A DNA stretch of 64,000 bases from Streptomyces sp. HUAS 15-9 (GTDB taxonomy: Bacteria; Actinomycetota; Actinomycetes; Streptomycetales; Streptomycetaceae): assembly GCF_025642155.1 (NCBI RefSeq), contig NZ_CP106798.1, forward strand, positions 6,510,001 through 6,574,000, written 5' to 3'. Below the pieces are notes generated by a model. The model did not search any database. It was not told the DNA's origin and worked only from the letters and a program-made list of their open reading frames with translations. Below are positions 42,534-51,737 of the stretch, in pieces. Every line of letters starts with the position of its first letter. Position 1 is the first letter of the stretch. The position numbers and the translations under genes were made by a program.

Positions 42534-43862
42534 CTACGCTCCCAAAACCCGCCGCAAGTAGTCGTTCTGGAACAGTCGTTCCGGGTCGAGCCGCTCCCTG
42601 AGGGCGGTGAACTCGCCGAAGCGCGGGTAGACCTCGGCGAAGTACTCGGCGTCCCGGGTGTGCACCTTGCCCCAGTGCGGCCGGCCCTCGTGCGCGGTGA
42701 AGATGCGCTCGGCGGCGGTGAAGTACGCCTGATAGGGCGTGCCCTTGAACATGTGGACGGCGATGTAGGCGCTGTCCCGGCCGGAGGCGGTGGACAGGGT
42801 GATGTCGTCGGCGGGCGCGGTGCGGACCTCCACCGGGAAGCTGATCCTGAGGGGTGAACGGTCGACCATCGCCCTGAGTTCCCGCAGCGCGTCCACCACC
42901 GCCTCGCGCGGGACGGCGAACTCCATCTCCACGAACCGCACCCGGCGCGGCGATGTGTAGACTTTGTACGGGATGTCCGTGTAGGTGCGTGCGGACAGGG
43001 CCTTGCTGGAGACCTGGGCGATCGTCGGGATCGCGGCGGGCGCCGCCCGGCCGACCCACTGGGCCACCTGGAACACGCCATTGGAGAGGAACTCGTCCTC
43101 GAACCACCCGGCCAGCTGCCCCACCGGCTTCTCCGGGCCCGCGCTGCGGTTGTTGCGCTTCGTGTTGGTGTTGTCGGTGTGCGGAAACCAGTAGAACTCG
43201 AAGTGCTCGTTCTCGGCCCAGAGTTCGTCGAACTCGGCGAGCACCCGGTCGAAGGACATCGGTTCCTCGCGGGCCGTCAGCAGGAAGAGCGGCTCCACGG
43301 CGAAGGTGATCGCGGTGACGATGCCCAGGGCGCCCAGGCCTATTCGGGCGGCCGCGAAAACGGCGCGTTCTTCTTCGGTCCCCTTCTCCGAGCAACTGAG
43401 CACCGAGCCGTCGGCCGTGACCAGCTCCAGGCCCTTGATCTGGGCGGCGATGGAGGCGGAGTCGCGGCCGGTTCCGTGGGTGCCGGTACTGGTGGCCCCG
43501 GAGACGGTCTGCTCCATGATGTCGCCCATGTTGGTGAGCGACAGACCCTCGCGCGCCAGAGCCATGTTGAGTCTCTTGAGCGGGGTGCCGGCCCCGACCG
43601 TGACGGTCATGGCCTCACGGTCGATGGTGCGGATGCCGGTCAACAGTTGAGGGCGGATCAACACGCCGTCGGTGGCCGCGATGGAGGTGAAGGAGTGCCC
43701 GGTGCCGACGGCCTTCACCTTCAGGCCGTCCTCGGCGGCCCGGCGCACGGCCGCGGCCAGCTCCTCCACGGAGGCGGGCGTCACCTCTCTGGCCGGACGG
43801 GCGGCGACATTGCCGCCCCAGTTACGCCACGTGCCGTTCTTCCCGCTCGCTGCGGTGCTCAA
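42534..43862 (-). CDS. D-arabinono-1,4-lactone oxidase-like FAD enzyme (VAO family)
   Basis: 442 aa. The FAD-binding PCMH domain has VGTGHSFTSIAATDG, where the His is the usual covalent FAD ligand of aldonolactone oxidases, and MGDIMEQTVSGATSTGTHGTG. The C-terminal ALO domain ends with the diagnostic HWGKVHTRDAEYF and FNDYLRRVLG-type tail. It oxidises an aldonolactone or alditol with O2 as acceptor; the exact sugar is unknown. Its 5' end overlaps the 3' end of the MFS gene by 41 bp, so both come from one message. Confidence 0.87.
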   Translation of the reverse strand: MSTAASGKNGTWRNWGGNVAARPAREVTPASVEELAAAVRRAAEDGLKVKAVGTGHSFTSIAATDGVLIRPQLLTGIRTIDREAMTVTVGAGTPLKRLNMALAREGLSLTNMGDIMEQTVSGATSTGTHGTGRDSASIAAQIKGLELVTADGSVLSCSEKGTEEERAVFAAARIGLGALGIVTAITFAVEPLFLLTAREEPMSFDRVLAEFDELWAENEHFEFYWFPHTDNTNTKRNNRSAGPEKPVGQLAGWFEDEFLSNGVFQVAQWVGRAAPAAIPTIAQVSSKALSARTYTDIPYKVYTSPRRVRFVEMEFAVPREAVVDALRELRAMVDRSPLRISFPVEVRTAPADDITLSTASGRDSAYIAVHMFKGTPYQAYFTAAERIFTAHEGRPHWGKVHTRDAEYFAEVYPRFGEFTALRERLDPERLFQNDYLRRVLGA

Positions 43863-45060
43863 CGGTGCCTCCCCGACCCGCGGCCGGCCTGCTGAGCCGG
43901 CGGTACCCGAGGAAACCGACCGCGACCGCGACGGCTCCGGACACGGCCGGAACCCCGTACCCGGCGCGTGCGCCGAACGCGTCGATCACCCAGCCGGCCA
44001 CGGAGGAACCGACGGCGACCCCGACCGCGAGGCCGGTGCTCACCCAGGTCATCCCCTCGGTGAGCTTCGCGCGAGGTACGTGCTCTTCGATGAGGGACAT
44101 CGCCGTGATCATCGTCGGCGCGATGGACAGGCCCGCAACGAACAGCGCCACGGCCAGAAGCGGCAAGTTTCCGACCAGTAGGAGGGGGATCATACTCACG
44201 GCCATCGCGCATATGCCCAGCAGCCACCGGCGTTCGGGCGCCCCCGCGAAGCGCAGCAGCCCGAACACGGCCCCGGCCAGGCAGGAACCCGCCGCGTACA
44301 GCGCCAGGACGACGCTCGCGGCGGCCTTGTGGCCGTGCTCGTCGGCGAAGGCCACGGTGACCACGTCGACCGCCCCGAAGATCGCCCCCGTGGCCACGAA
44401 AGTGGCCACCAGCACCTGGAGCCCCGCGGAGCTCAGCGCCGAACCCCCGCCGTGGTGCTCGCGCGGGTGCGGCTCCGGTTCGGTGGCGCGCTGGGCCGTC
44501 AGCCAGAAGACACCGGCGGCCAGGAAACAGCCGGCCAGCAGCGGCCCCGCCTCCGGGAACCAGGCCGTGGACAGTCCGATGGAGACGATCGGTCCGAAGA
44601 CGAAGCAGACCTCGTCCACCACGGACTCGAACGAGTAGGCGGTGTGCAGCTTCGGGGTGCCCCGGTACAGGGCCGCCCAGCGGGACCGGATCATCGCGCC
44701 CAGGCTCGGCACGGAGCCGATCCCCGCGGCACAGACGAACAACACCCGGTCCGGCCACCCGTAGTGCGCGGCGACCAGCAGCCCGGCCGCCGCCGCGAGC
44801 GCGACCAGCGTCGCCGGGCGCAGCACCCGGCGCTGCCCGTACCGGTCCACCAGCCGCGAGACCTGCGGCCCGACCGCCGCCGCGGCCAGCGCGATGGTGG
44901 CCGACAGCGCCCCCGCGAGCCCGTACCGCCCGGTGAGCTGGGAGATCATCGTGACCACGCCGATGCCCATCATCGACAGCGGCATCCTGCCGACGAAGCC
45001 CGCGGCGGAGAAGGCCTTGGTGCCTGGAGCGTCGAACAGAGCGCGATAAGGGCTGGGCAC
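43822..45060 (-). CDS. Major facilitator superfamily transporter
   Basis: 412 aa with about 12 hydrophobic segments; the loop motif between helices 2 and 3 is DRYGQRRVLRPATL, and a charged loop separates the halves (RATEPEPHPREHHGGGSA). It resembles the broad 'MFS transporter' set of Streptomyces without known substrate. It is upstream of and overlaps the lactone oxidase gene, suggesting transport of a related sugar or product, but this is only context. It is divergent from hemH. Confidence 0.82.
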   Translation of the reverse strand: MPSPYRALFDAPGTKAFSAAGFVGRMPLSMMGIGVVTMISQLTGRYGLAGALSATIALAAAAVGPQVSRLVDRYGQRRVLRPATLVALAAAAGLLVAAHYGWPDRVLFVCAAGIGSVPSLGAMIRSRWAALYRGTPKLHTAYSFESVVDEVCFVFGPIVSIGLSTAWFPEAGPLLAGCFLAAGVFWLTAQRATEPEPHPREHHGGGSALSSAGLQVLVATFVATGAIFGAVDVVTVAFADEHGHKAAASVVLALYAAGSCLAGAVFGLLRFAGAPERRWLLGICAMAVSMIPLLLVGNLPLLAVALFVAGLSIAPTMITAMSLIEEHVPRAKLTEGMTWVSTGLAVGVAVGSSVAGWVIDAFGARAGYGVPAVSGAVAVAVGFLGYRRLSRPAAGRGGTVEHRSEREERHVA

Positions 45061-45190
45061 GCGGGGCTCCGTAAGGTGTGAAGAGAGTCGTTACAGCTTA
45101 CGGGTCAGGCGAGCCTGACGCACCGCCCCGAACCGCACTCGTCACCCCGCTGTTTCCCGCCTGTCAGTGCCGGGTGGCAGGATCGGATCC

Positions 45191-46318
45191 ATGCCAGACG
45201 CGCTCGATGCCACCCCCTACGACGCCCTGCTCCTGCTCTCCTTCGGCGGCCCGGAAGGCCCGGACGACGTGGTCCCGTTCCTGGAGAACGTGACGCGCGG
45301 GCGCGGCATCCCCAAGGAACGCCTCAAGGAAGTCGGGCAGCACTACTTCCTGTTCGGCGGGGCCAGCCCCATCAACGACCAGAACCGCGCCCTGCTGGAC
45401 GCCCTCCGCAAGGACTTCGCGGAGCACGGCCTGGACCTGCCCGTCTACTGGGGCAACCGCAACTGGGCCCCCTATCTGACGGACACCCTGCGCGAGACGG
45501 CCGCCGACGGCCGCCGCCGCATCCTGGTCCTGGCCACCAGCGCCTACGCCTCCTACTCGGGCTGCCGCCAGTACCGCGAGAACCTCGCCGACTCGCTGGC
45601 CGTGCTGGAGTCCGAGGGCCTGGAGCTGCCCGAGGTCGACAAGCTGCGGCACTACTTCAACCACCCGGGCTTCGTGCAGCCCATGATCGACGGGGTGCTC
45701 GAGTCCCTCGCCGACCTTCCCGACGACGTCCGGGACGGTGCCCACATCGCGTTCACGACCCACTCGATCCCCACCTCCGCCGCGGACACCTCCGGCCGGG
45801 TCGAGGACCACGGCGAGGGCGGCGCGTACGTCGAACAGCACCTGGACGTGGCAGAGCTGATCGCCGAGGCCGTCCGCGAGCACACCGGCGTCGACCACCC
45901 CTGGCGGCTCGTCTACCAGTCCCGCTCCGGCGCCCCGCACATCCCGTGGCTCGAGCCCGACATCTGTGACCACCTGGAGGAGCTGCACGGAGCCGGGGTG
46001 CCGGCCGTCGTCATGGCCCCCATCGGCTTCGTCTCCGACCACATGGAGGTCGTGTACGACCTCGACACCGAGGCGAAGGCCAAGGCCGACGAACTGGGCC
46101 TGCCGGTGCGCCGCTCGGCCACCGTCGGCGCCGACCCGCGGTTCGCCGCGGCCGTCCGCGAGCTGATCCTGGAGCGCGCCGCCGCGGAGAAGGGGCAGGA
46201 GGTCACGCCGTGCGCCCTGGGTACGCTCGGCGCGAGCCACAACCTCTGCCCGGTCGGCTGCTGCCCGGCCCGCACCCCCCGCCCCGCCGCCGCGGGCGCC
46301 GACAGCCCCTACGCATGA
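45191..46318 (+). CDS. hemH: Ferrochelatase (coproporphyrin ferrochelatase type)
   Basis: 375 aa. Family motifs: [22 protein letters not shown], the metal-site His in FTTHSIP and the Glu region [20 protein letters not shown]. The C-terminal [10 protein letters not shown] cysteines fit the [2Fe-2S] ligands known in actinobacterial ferrochelatases. In actinobacteria the enzyme inserts iron into coproporphyrin III (cpfC in the newer naming). ATG 45191 begins the conserved core. Four bases separate its ATGA stop region from the Shine-Dalgarno of the following gene. Confidence 0.93.
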   Translation: MPDALDATPYDALLLLSFGGPEGPDDVVPFLENVTRGRGIPKERLKEVGQHYFLFGGASPINDQNRALLDALRKDFAEHGLDLPVYWGNRNWAPYLTDTLRETAADGRRRILVLATSAYASYSGCRQYRENLADSLAVLESEGLELPEVDKLRHYFNHPGFVQPMIDGVLESLADLPDDVRDGAHIAFTTHSIPTSAADTSGRVEDHGEGGAYVEQHLDVAELIAEAVREHTGVDHPWRLVYQSRSGAPHIPWLEPDICDHLEELHGAGVPAVVMAPIGFVSDHMEVVYDLDTEAKAKADELGLPVRRSATVGADPRFAAAVRELILERAAAEKGQEVTPCALGTLGASHNLCPVGCCPARTPRPAAAGADSPYA

Positions 46319-46326
46319 GGAGCCCC

Positions 46327-47143
46327 GTGACCGACGCCCCGCATTCCGACCTGCTGCGGCTGGCGCAGGAGGCCGCCGCCGCCGCGCGGCGCGCTGCTGC
46401 GGGACGGCCGCCCGGCCGACCTCGCGGTCGCCGCCACCAAGTCCAGCCCGATCGACATCGTCACCGAGATGGACATCGCGGCGGAGAAGCTGATCACCGA
46501 CCTGATCGCCGACCACCGCCCCGACGACGGCTTCCTCGGCGAGGAGGGCGCCTCCATCGAGGGCACGAGCGGCATCCGCTGGGTGATCGACCCGCTCGAC
46601 GGCACGGTCAACTACCTCTACGGTCTGCCCACCTGGGCGGTCTCGATCGCGGCGGAGCAGGACGGGGAGACCGTCGTCGGGGTCGTCGCCGCCCCGATGC
46701 GCGGCGAGACGTACCACGCGGTGCGCGGCGCCGGCGCCTGGGCCACCGGCACCTGGGACGGCGAGCGCGGCCTGTCCTGCCGCCCCGCGCCGCCCCTGGA
46801 GCAGGCCCTGGTGTCCACCGGCTTCAACTACGTCTCCGAGGTCCGCGCCCACCAGGCCGAGGTCGCCGCGAGGCTGATCCCGCTGCTGCGCGACATCCGG
46901 CGCAGCGGCTCGGCCGCGGTCGACCTGTGCGACGTGGCCGCGGGCCGCCTCGACGGCTACTACGAGCGCGGGCTGAACGCCTGGGACTTCGCCGCGGGCG
47001 ACCTGATCGCCCGGGAGGCGGGCGCGCTGACGGGCGGACGCCCCGGAGAGCGCCCCGCACGCGATCTGACGGTCGCGGGCACACCCGGCGTCTTCGAACC
47101 CCTCCAGCGCCTCCTGGAGGACTTCGGCGCCTGGCACGACTGA
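46327..47143 (+). pseudogene. Inositol monophosphatase family gene (suhB type) with a frameshift near its 5' end
   Basis: GTG 46327 (GAGGAG just upstream) starts a normal N-terminus (TDAPHSDLLRLAQEAAAAA). At the GC run 46383-46396 the frame is lost; the family sequence (ALLRDGRPADLAVAATK) resumes in another frame and runs to 47143. The rest is intact: metal-site EEG, DPLDGT (residues of IDPLDGTVNYLYG) and WDFAAGDLIAREAG. In the downstream frame the first possible start is ATG 46469, which would omit about 45 residues. Either a real null or truncated allele, or a sequence error (+1 or -2 in the CG run). The family dephosphorylates inositol-1-phosphate or related sugar phosphates. Confidence 0.8.
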
Positions 47144-47352
47144 GCCGCCCGCTCACCCGACTGGGTCGGACGGCCCGTTCGCCGACGGGGCACGCAGGGC
47201 GAGGGCCCACTGTGGCGGCTCCCGGTGGGGCCCCGGCGACGGAGGGCCCATGGCTGCCCACGGCAGCCCACGGCACGGGCCCACCAACGCCCACTGCCCC
47301 AACGCGTCGGCCGCGAGAGAGCCGTAGGGGGCGCGCCGGTGTCGAGAGGGCA

Positions 47353-47391
47353 TGGGGTCCCCTGCTCGAACGAAGTTGAGAGCTTGGGGGA
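47353..47391. repeat. Streptomyces interspersed GGGGTCCCC...GAGCTTGGGGG element
   Basis: GGGGTCCCCTGCTCGAACGA, then AGTTGAGAGCTTGGGGG: CCCC-TGCTC and GAG-AGCTTGGGG form an imperfect stem. Very similar short sequences are scattered between genes in many Streptomyces genomes. Only one copy is seen in this window. Confidence 0.55.
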
Positions 47392-47474
47392 GCGCGGAGA
47401 CCCGAAGGGCTGAGCACGATCGCCCTCTCGTCACCGGCTTTGGCGCCCCCGCAGGCGGACGAGCCAAAAAAGGA

Positions 47475-47503
47475 GACCCCCGGCGCTGGATTCGCCGGGG
47501 GTC
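47475..47503 (-). terminator. Terminator of the DUF6104 gene
   Basis: The 11-bp stem GACCCCCGGCG/CGCCGGGGGTC is followed on the minus strand by CTCC then TTTTTT, a genuine U-tract. Confidence 0.9.
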
Positions 47504-47532
47504 CCGTTGTCGTGCATACGCGCGATCAGACG

Positions 47533-47697
47533 CTAGGCGCTGACCTCCACACCGTGTTCGGCGGCGAGGCGGTGCAGGTCGTCGAGCTCTGCCTGCTCCA
47601 CCTCGACGAGGAAGTCGTCGCCCTCGTCACGAGCCCGCGTGAGGTCGGACTCGGTCGCCTTTATGCGCTGCAGAAGTCCTGCGGTGAATGCGTCCAT
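47533..47697 (-). CDS. DUF6104 family small protein
   Basis: 54 aa, MDAFTAGLLQRIKATESDL onward: a single amphipathic, charged two-helix protein ending EHGVEVSA. It matches the small actinobacterial DUF6104 family with unknown role. ATG 47697. A U-tract terminator follows, supporting a real gene. It is divergent from cutR across 415 bp. Confidence 0.78.
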   Translation of the reverse strand: MDAFTAGLLQRIKATESDLTRARDEGDDFLVEVEQAELDDLHRLAAEHGVEVSA

Positions 47698-48112
47698 GCT
47701 GCGCCCCCTCGTCCTGGGTCGTGGGTCGGTGGCACGGGGGTGTGCCGTTCGGAAGGGACGATCACGTCTCCTGCGGGTGCCCAGCGCTGCCCTGCTGGGC
47801 GGCGACGGTGCCGGACACCCACGCCCGCTCCACGGAAAAGCGGATCGCGATGTACCGCATGGTGTTGCGGCACATGCAGAGCGTGATCGTGGGGTGTAAA
47901 GCCGTCCTCCCCCCACTCCCTTCCGCGGAAACCTCAACCGGAGGAGAAAATCTCGCATTCCCGTCCGCCCGGCCCGATCCCTCCGGCCGGCGCCCCCGTC
48001 TTACAGCCGACTTATGGCCGAAAAGGGCAGGATGGAGTCACACCCCACGAAGCCCCCTGCCCGCGTGCGCTCACGGAGCGCTACGCGGGTGGACACAGGA
48101 AGGACAAGCGAC
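47698..48112. other. Divergent intergenic region, DUF6104 gene / cutR
   Basis: 415 bp without a supported gene. A 7-bp stem GCCCAGC/GCTGGGC at 47779-47800 and an A-rich segment at 47935-47960 are the only evident elements. AGGAAGGA at 48096-48103 is the cutR ribosome-binding site. Confidence 0.45.
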
Positions 48113-48766
48113 GTGCGCGTACTCGTCGTCGAGGACGAGCAACTGCTCGCCGATGCGGTGGCCACCGGACTGCGCCGGGAGGCCATGGCCGTCGACGTCG
48201 TGTACGACGGTGCGGCCGCCCTGGAGCGCATCGGCGTCAACGACTACGACGTGGTCGTCCTCGACCGCGACCTCCCCCTCGTGCACGGTGACGACGTCTG
48301 CCGCAAGATCGTGGAGCTCGGCATGCCCACGCGCGTGCTCATGCTGACCGCGTCCGGCGACGTCAGCGACCGCGTCGAGGGCCTGGAGATCGGCGCCGAC
48401 GACTATCTGCCCAAGCCCTTCGCGTTCAGCGAGCTCATCGCGCGCGTGCGTGCGCTCGGCCGGCGCACCAGCGTCCCGCTGCCGCCCGTCCTGGAGCGTG
48501 CCGGCATCAAGCTCGACCCCAACCGCCGCGAGGTCTTCCGCGAGGGCAAGGAGGTCCAGCTGGCGCCCAAGGAGTTCGCGGTCCTGGAGGTGCTGATGCG
48601 CAGCGAGGGCGCGGTCGTCTCCGCGGAGCAGCTCCTGGAGAAGGCCTGGGACGAGAACACCGACCCGTTCACCAACGTGGTGCGTGTGACGGTCATGACT
48701 CTGCGCCGCAAGCTGGGTGAGCCGCCCGTCATCGTGACCGTCCCCGGCTCCGGCTACCGGATCTGA
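48113..48766 (+). CDS. cutR: OmpR-family response regulator CutR
   Basis: 217 aa, matching CutR in length and sequence style. The receiver has phosphoacceptor Asp51 (VVVLDRDLP), acidic residues ED at the N-terminus and Lys in LPKPFAF; the OmpR winged helix occupies residues 125-217 (KEVQLAPKEFAVLEVL to VPGSGYRI). With CutS it forms the CutRS pair, reported to link antibiotic control and envelope/secretion stress. GTG 48113 follows AGGAAGGA. Its stop is 6 bp before cutS. Confidence 0.93.
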   Translation: MRVLVVEDEQLLADAVATGLRREAMAVDVVYDGAAALERIGVNDYDVVVLDRDLPLVHGDDVCRKIVELGMPTRVLMLTASGDVSDRVEGLEIGADDYLPKPFAFSELIARVRALGRRTSVPLPPVLERAGIKLDPNRREVFREGKEVQLAPKEFAVLEVLMRSEGAVVSAEQLLEKAWDENTDPFTNVVRVTVMTLRRKLGEPPVIVTVPGSGYRI

Positions 48767-48772
48767 TCCGCC

Positions 48773-50017
48773 ATGGCAGCCGCACCCGCGCCCCCGCAGG
48801 CGCCACCGAAACCCACCTGGGACCCCCGGCGGCCGCAGCCCCCGTTCCCCTGGCTGCGCCCGACCATCCGCATACGGCTCACGCTGCTGTACGGCGGCAT
48901 GTTCCTGATCGCCGGCATCCTGCTGCTGTCGATCATCTATCTGCTGGCCGCGCAGGCCATCACCACCGGGAACGCGCCTCTGTTCAAGATCGTCAGCTTC
49001 CAGAAGCTGCAGGTCTCCAGCGACAACTGTCCCGCGATCACCAACACCCTGCAGCTGGCGGACTTCAACGGCGCGATCAGCCGATGCGCCGAAGACCAGC
49101 GCCAGGCGGCCCTGGACAACCTGCTCAGCCGCTCCCTGCTGGCCCTGCTGGGCCTCGCCATCATCGCCTTCGCGTTCGGCTATGCGATGGCCGGCCGGGT
49201 GCTCTCCCCGCTCGGCCGGATCACCCGCACCGCCCGCGCGGTGGCCGGCTCGGACCTGTCCCGCAGGATCGAGCTGGACGGCCCGGACGACGAGCTGAAG
49301 GAGCTCGCGGACACCTTCGACGACATGCTGGAGCGGCTGCAGCGCGCCTTCACCGCCCAGCAGCGCTTCGTCGGGAACGCCTCGCACGAGCTGCGGACCC
49401 CGCTCGCGATCAACCGCACGCTCCTGGAAGTGCACCTGTCCGACCCGAACGCGCCCGTGGAGCTGCAGCAGCTCGGGAAGACGCTGCTGGCGACCAACGA
49501 GCGCAGCGAGCAGCTCGTGGAGGGTCTGCTGCTGCTCGCCCGCAGCGACAACCAGATCATCGAGCGCAAGCCCGTCGACCTCGCCGAGGTCGCCTCGCAG
49601 GCCGTCGACCAAGTGCATGCCGAGGCGGAGGCCAAGGGCGTGCGGATCGAGGGCGAGCGCAAGCCCGCGGTCGTCCAGGGCAACGGAGTCCTGCTGGAGC
49701 GGATCGCCCTGAACCTGGTGCAGAACGCGGTGCGCTACAACGTCCCCGAGGACGGCTGGGTGGAGGTCACCACCGAGATCCAGCACGAGCAGGCGGTGCT
49801 GACGGTGTCGAACACCGGGCCGGTCGTGCCGGCGTACGAGATCGACAACCTCTTCGAGCCCTTCAGACGGCTCCGTACGGAGCGTACGGGCAGCGACAAG
49901 GGTGTCGGCCTCGGCCTGTCGATCGCGCGGTCCGTGGCGCGCGCCCACGGCGGCCACATCGCGGCGCAGCCGCGCGAGGGGGGCGGGCTCGTGATGCGGG
50001 TCACTTTGCCGGTGTGA
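48773..50017 (+). CDS. cutS: Sensor histidine kinase CutS
   Basis: 414 aa. A Pro-rich N-terminus, transmembrane helix 1 (LTLLYGGMFLIAGILLLSIIYLLA), a short extracellular domain with two cysteines (SSDNCPAITN and ISRCAED), helix 2 (LLALLGLAIIAFAFGYAMA), HAMP (GRVLSPLGRITRTARAVAG), HisKA with His205 (NASHELRTP) and HATPase (NLVQNAVRYN, GVGLGLSIA). The cysteine pair is a known feature of CutS and suggests sensing of extracellular disulfide formation. It is the cognate kinase of CutR. Confidence 0.93.
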   Translation: MAAAPAPPQAPPKPTWDPRRPQPPFPWLRPTIRIRLTLLYGGMFLIAGILLLSIIYLLAAQAITTGNAPLFKIVSFQKLQVSSDNCPAITNTLQLADFNGAISRCAEDQRQAALDNLLSRSLLALLGLAIIAFAFGYAMAGRVLSPLGRITRTARAVAGSDLSRRIELDGPDDELKELADTFDDMLERLQRAFTAQQRFVGNASHELRTPLAINRTLLEVHLSDPNAPVELQQLGKTLLATNERSEQLVEGLLLLARSDNQIIERKPVDLAEVASQAVDQVHAEAEAKGVRIEGERKPAVVQGNGVLLERIALNLVQNAVRYNVPEDGWVEVTTEIQHEQAVLTVSNTGPVVPAYEIDNLFEPFRRLRTERTGSDKGVGLGLSIARSVARAHGGHIAAQPREGGGLVMRVTLPV

Positions 50018-50420
50018 TCCACAACTTGTCGCATCTCGACACACGCGGGGGTGTTCGCTTTGCGCGGAATTCTCGCGAGACGGGACGGGCTTCCCCGTGT
50101 GTGATCGATCACATGAGCGGTTTTCAGGCCATCTACTCTCCGTGATCATGACTGTGGGCAGAAAGCCGGGAAAATCCGGGTTTTCAGGGGTCTTGATCAC
50201 GGGAAGTACACGGTGAGACGCCTTTGAGGTGCGGCATCAGGACCGTGTACGGTCCCCATCGCCATCCAAGCCGATCACTCTTGAGGAGTCCGGTTGGGTG
50301 TCGATTGAGTAACAGACCTTGATGTGAGGCAAAATCTCCGCCTCGGGTCGGGCACAAGTCCGGCCTCTCACGCGTTACGTGCGCTGGAGACACCGCAGAC
50401 ACCCAGAGGGGGAGAGCGAC
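50018..50420 (+). promoter_or_regulatory. Dyad-rich leader of the DUF4193 gene
   Basis: 403 bp. TGTGATCGATCACA at 50100-50113 is a perfect palindrome, and TGATCA/TGATCG elements recur near 50142 and 50194. GGACCG-TGTA-CGGTCC (50240-50255) is a perfect dyad. In addition GTACACGGT (50206-50214) pairs exactly with ACCGTGTAC (50242-50250), so two alternative stems share the same right arm. GGGGGAGAGCGAC precedes the ATG at 50421. This could be a set of operators or a switching RNA leader; no named riboswitch class is recognised. Confidence 0.5.
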
Positions 50421-50717
50421 ATGGCAACCGATTACGACACTCCACGCAAGACCGACGACGACGTCGACTCGGACAGTCTCGAAGAGCTGAAGGCCAGGAG
50501 GAACGACAAGTCGACCTCCGCGGTGGACGTCGACGAGTTCGAGGCCGCCGAAGGTCTTGAGCTGCCCGGCGCCGACCTCTCGAACGAGGAGCTGGCCGTC
50601 CGGGTGCTGCCGAAGCAGCAGGACGAGTTCACCTGCATGAGCTGTTTCCTGGTGCATCACCGCAGCCAGCTGGCCAGGGAGAAGAACGGTCAGCCGATCT
50701 GCCGCGACTGCGACTGA
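50421..50717 (+). CDS. DUF4193 family zinc-ribbon-like protein
   Basis: 98 aa. An acidic, low-complexity N-terminus (DSDSLEELKARRNDK) is followed by a C-terminal treble of cysteines: CMSCFLVHHRSQLA and CRDCD at the very end, giving a CxxC...CxxC zinc site. DUF4193 is nearly universal in actinobacteria (Rv2699c type) and its function is not established. It has an unusually long structured leader. The next gene starts 13 bp later. Confidence 0.88.
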   Translation: MATDYDTPRKTDDDVDSDSLEELKARRNDKSTSAVDVDEFEAAEGLELPGADLSNEELAVRVLPKQQDEFTCMSCFLVHHRSQLAREKNGQPICRDCD

Positions 50718-50730
50718 GGACGGGTCGGCC

Positions 50731-51651
50731 GTGACTGGCTCGACCCCTCCCAGGAAGCGCCGCTTCCGTCCGACGGGAGCGGACCAGGGGCCGTCCGACG
50801 GCCCGATCGGTGCGCGTGACGACGAGCGGGGCTCATCCGGCAAGGGAGCCTCGCTCGAACCGGTGGCCGACCGGGGTGACCTCCCGGCGTCGGCCGAGGT
50901 GCCCGCGCCCGTCGCGAGGCGGCGGGTCGCGGTCATCCGGGACAAGGCCTGGGAGATGGCCCGGGAAGGCGCCCGTAAGGGCGGCAGCCGCGCCAAGGCG
51001 GGCCTTGGGTACCTCGCGGACCGGATCATCGAGATCGCCCCGCGGATTCCCGTACGTGACCTCGCCACGCTGCGCAGACAGTTCCCGGGCCTCGGACCCG
51101 AGGAACTGGCGGACAGGCTCGTGGCGGGCGCGGCCTACGGGACCTCGACCGTCGGGGCCGGGATCGGGGCCGCGGCGATGCTTCCGGTGCCGCCCGCCAT
51201 GCCGACCGAGCTGGCCGCGGAGATCACCGGGGTCGCGGCGATCGAGCTGAAGCTCATCGCCGAGCTGCACGAGGTCTACGGCGTACGGCCGCCGGGCAGC
51301 CTCAAGGACCGCAGTACCGCGTATCTGTCCTCCTGGTCGGGGGAGCGCGGGATCCAGATGCTGAGGCCGTCGACGTACGACCGCGCCCTCGGCGGCCAGA
51401 TGAAGCGTGAGCTGCGTCAGCAGATCATGAAGCGGATGGTGCGCGACCTGCCCAATCTGATGCCGTTCATGGTCGGCGCGGCGGTCGGTGCGGTCATGAA
51501 CCGTAGGGACACCAGGAGACTCGCGGCACGGATCCGTGCGGACCTGCGCAAGGTCCAGGTCCCGTGGGAGGCCCTGGCCGAACTGCCCCCGCTGGAGGCG
51601 CCTGAGCATCCGCTGACGATGGGGGACATCACCAAGGAACTGGGGCGCTGA
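50731..51651 (+). CDS. Conserved actinobacterial hypothetical protein (306 aa)
   Basis: A disordered basic N-terminus (about 65 aa), then helices around a Gly/Ala-rich hydrophobic stretch (LVAGAAYGTSTVGAGIGAAAMLPVPPAM) and a second one (LMPFMVGAAVGAVMNRRDTRRL). This could be membrane-associated or EcsC-like in style; the family is not firmly named. GTG start, 13 bp after the DUF4193 stop, so probably co-transcribed. Convergent with the DUF3093 gene. Confidence 0.7.
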   Translation: MTGSTPPRKRRFRPTGADQGPSDGPIGARDDERGSSGKGASLEPVADRGDLPASAEVPAPVARRRVAVIRDKAWEMAREGARKGGSRAKAGLGYLADRIIEIAPRIPVRDLATLRRQFPGLGPEELADRLVAGAAYGTSTVGAGIGAAAMLPVPPAMPTELAAEITGVAAIELKLIAELHEVYGVRPPGSLKDRSTAYLSSWSGERGIQMLRPSTYDRALGGQMKRELRQQIMKRMVRDLPNLMPFMVGAAVGAVMNRRDTRRLAARIRADLRKVQVPWEALAELPPLEAPEHPLTMGDITKELGR

Positions 51652-51737
51652 GCGCCCTGTCCCGCCGTGCCGGGCGCCCAGTCCCACCGTTGTGCGCCCC
51701 GCCCCGCCACCTCCTGCCACACGCCTCCGTGGGAGGC

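Larger units (their letters stand above)
47144..47532. other. Intergenic region with repeat and terminator, no supported gene
   Basis: 389 bp between convergent genes. It has unusual GGCCCA/CCCACGGC-rich composition at 47210-47300, then the interspersed repeat at 47353-47391 and the terminator at 47475-47503. No coding potential was recognised. Confidence 0.5.

Noticed and set aside
50100..50113. Crp binding site
   Set aside because: TGTGATCGATCACA is palindromic, but its spacing does not match the Streptomyces Crp consensus GTG-N6-GNCAC.
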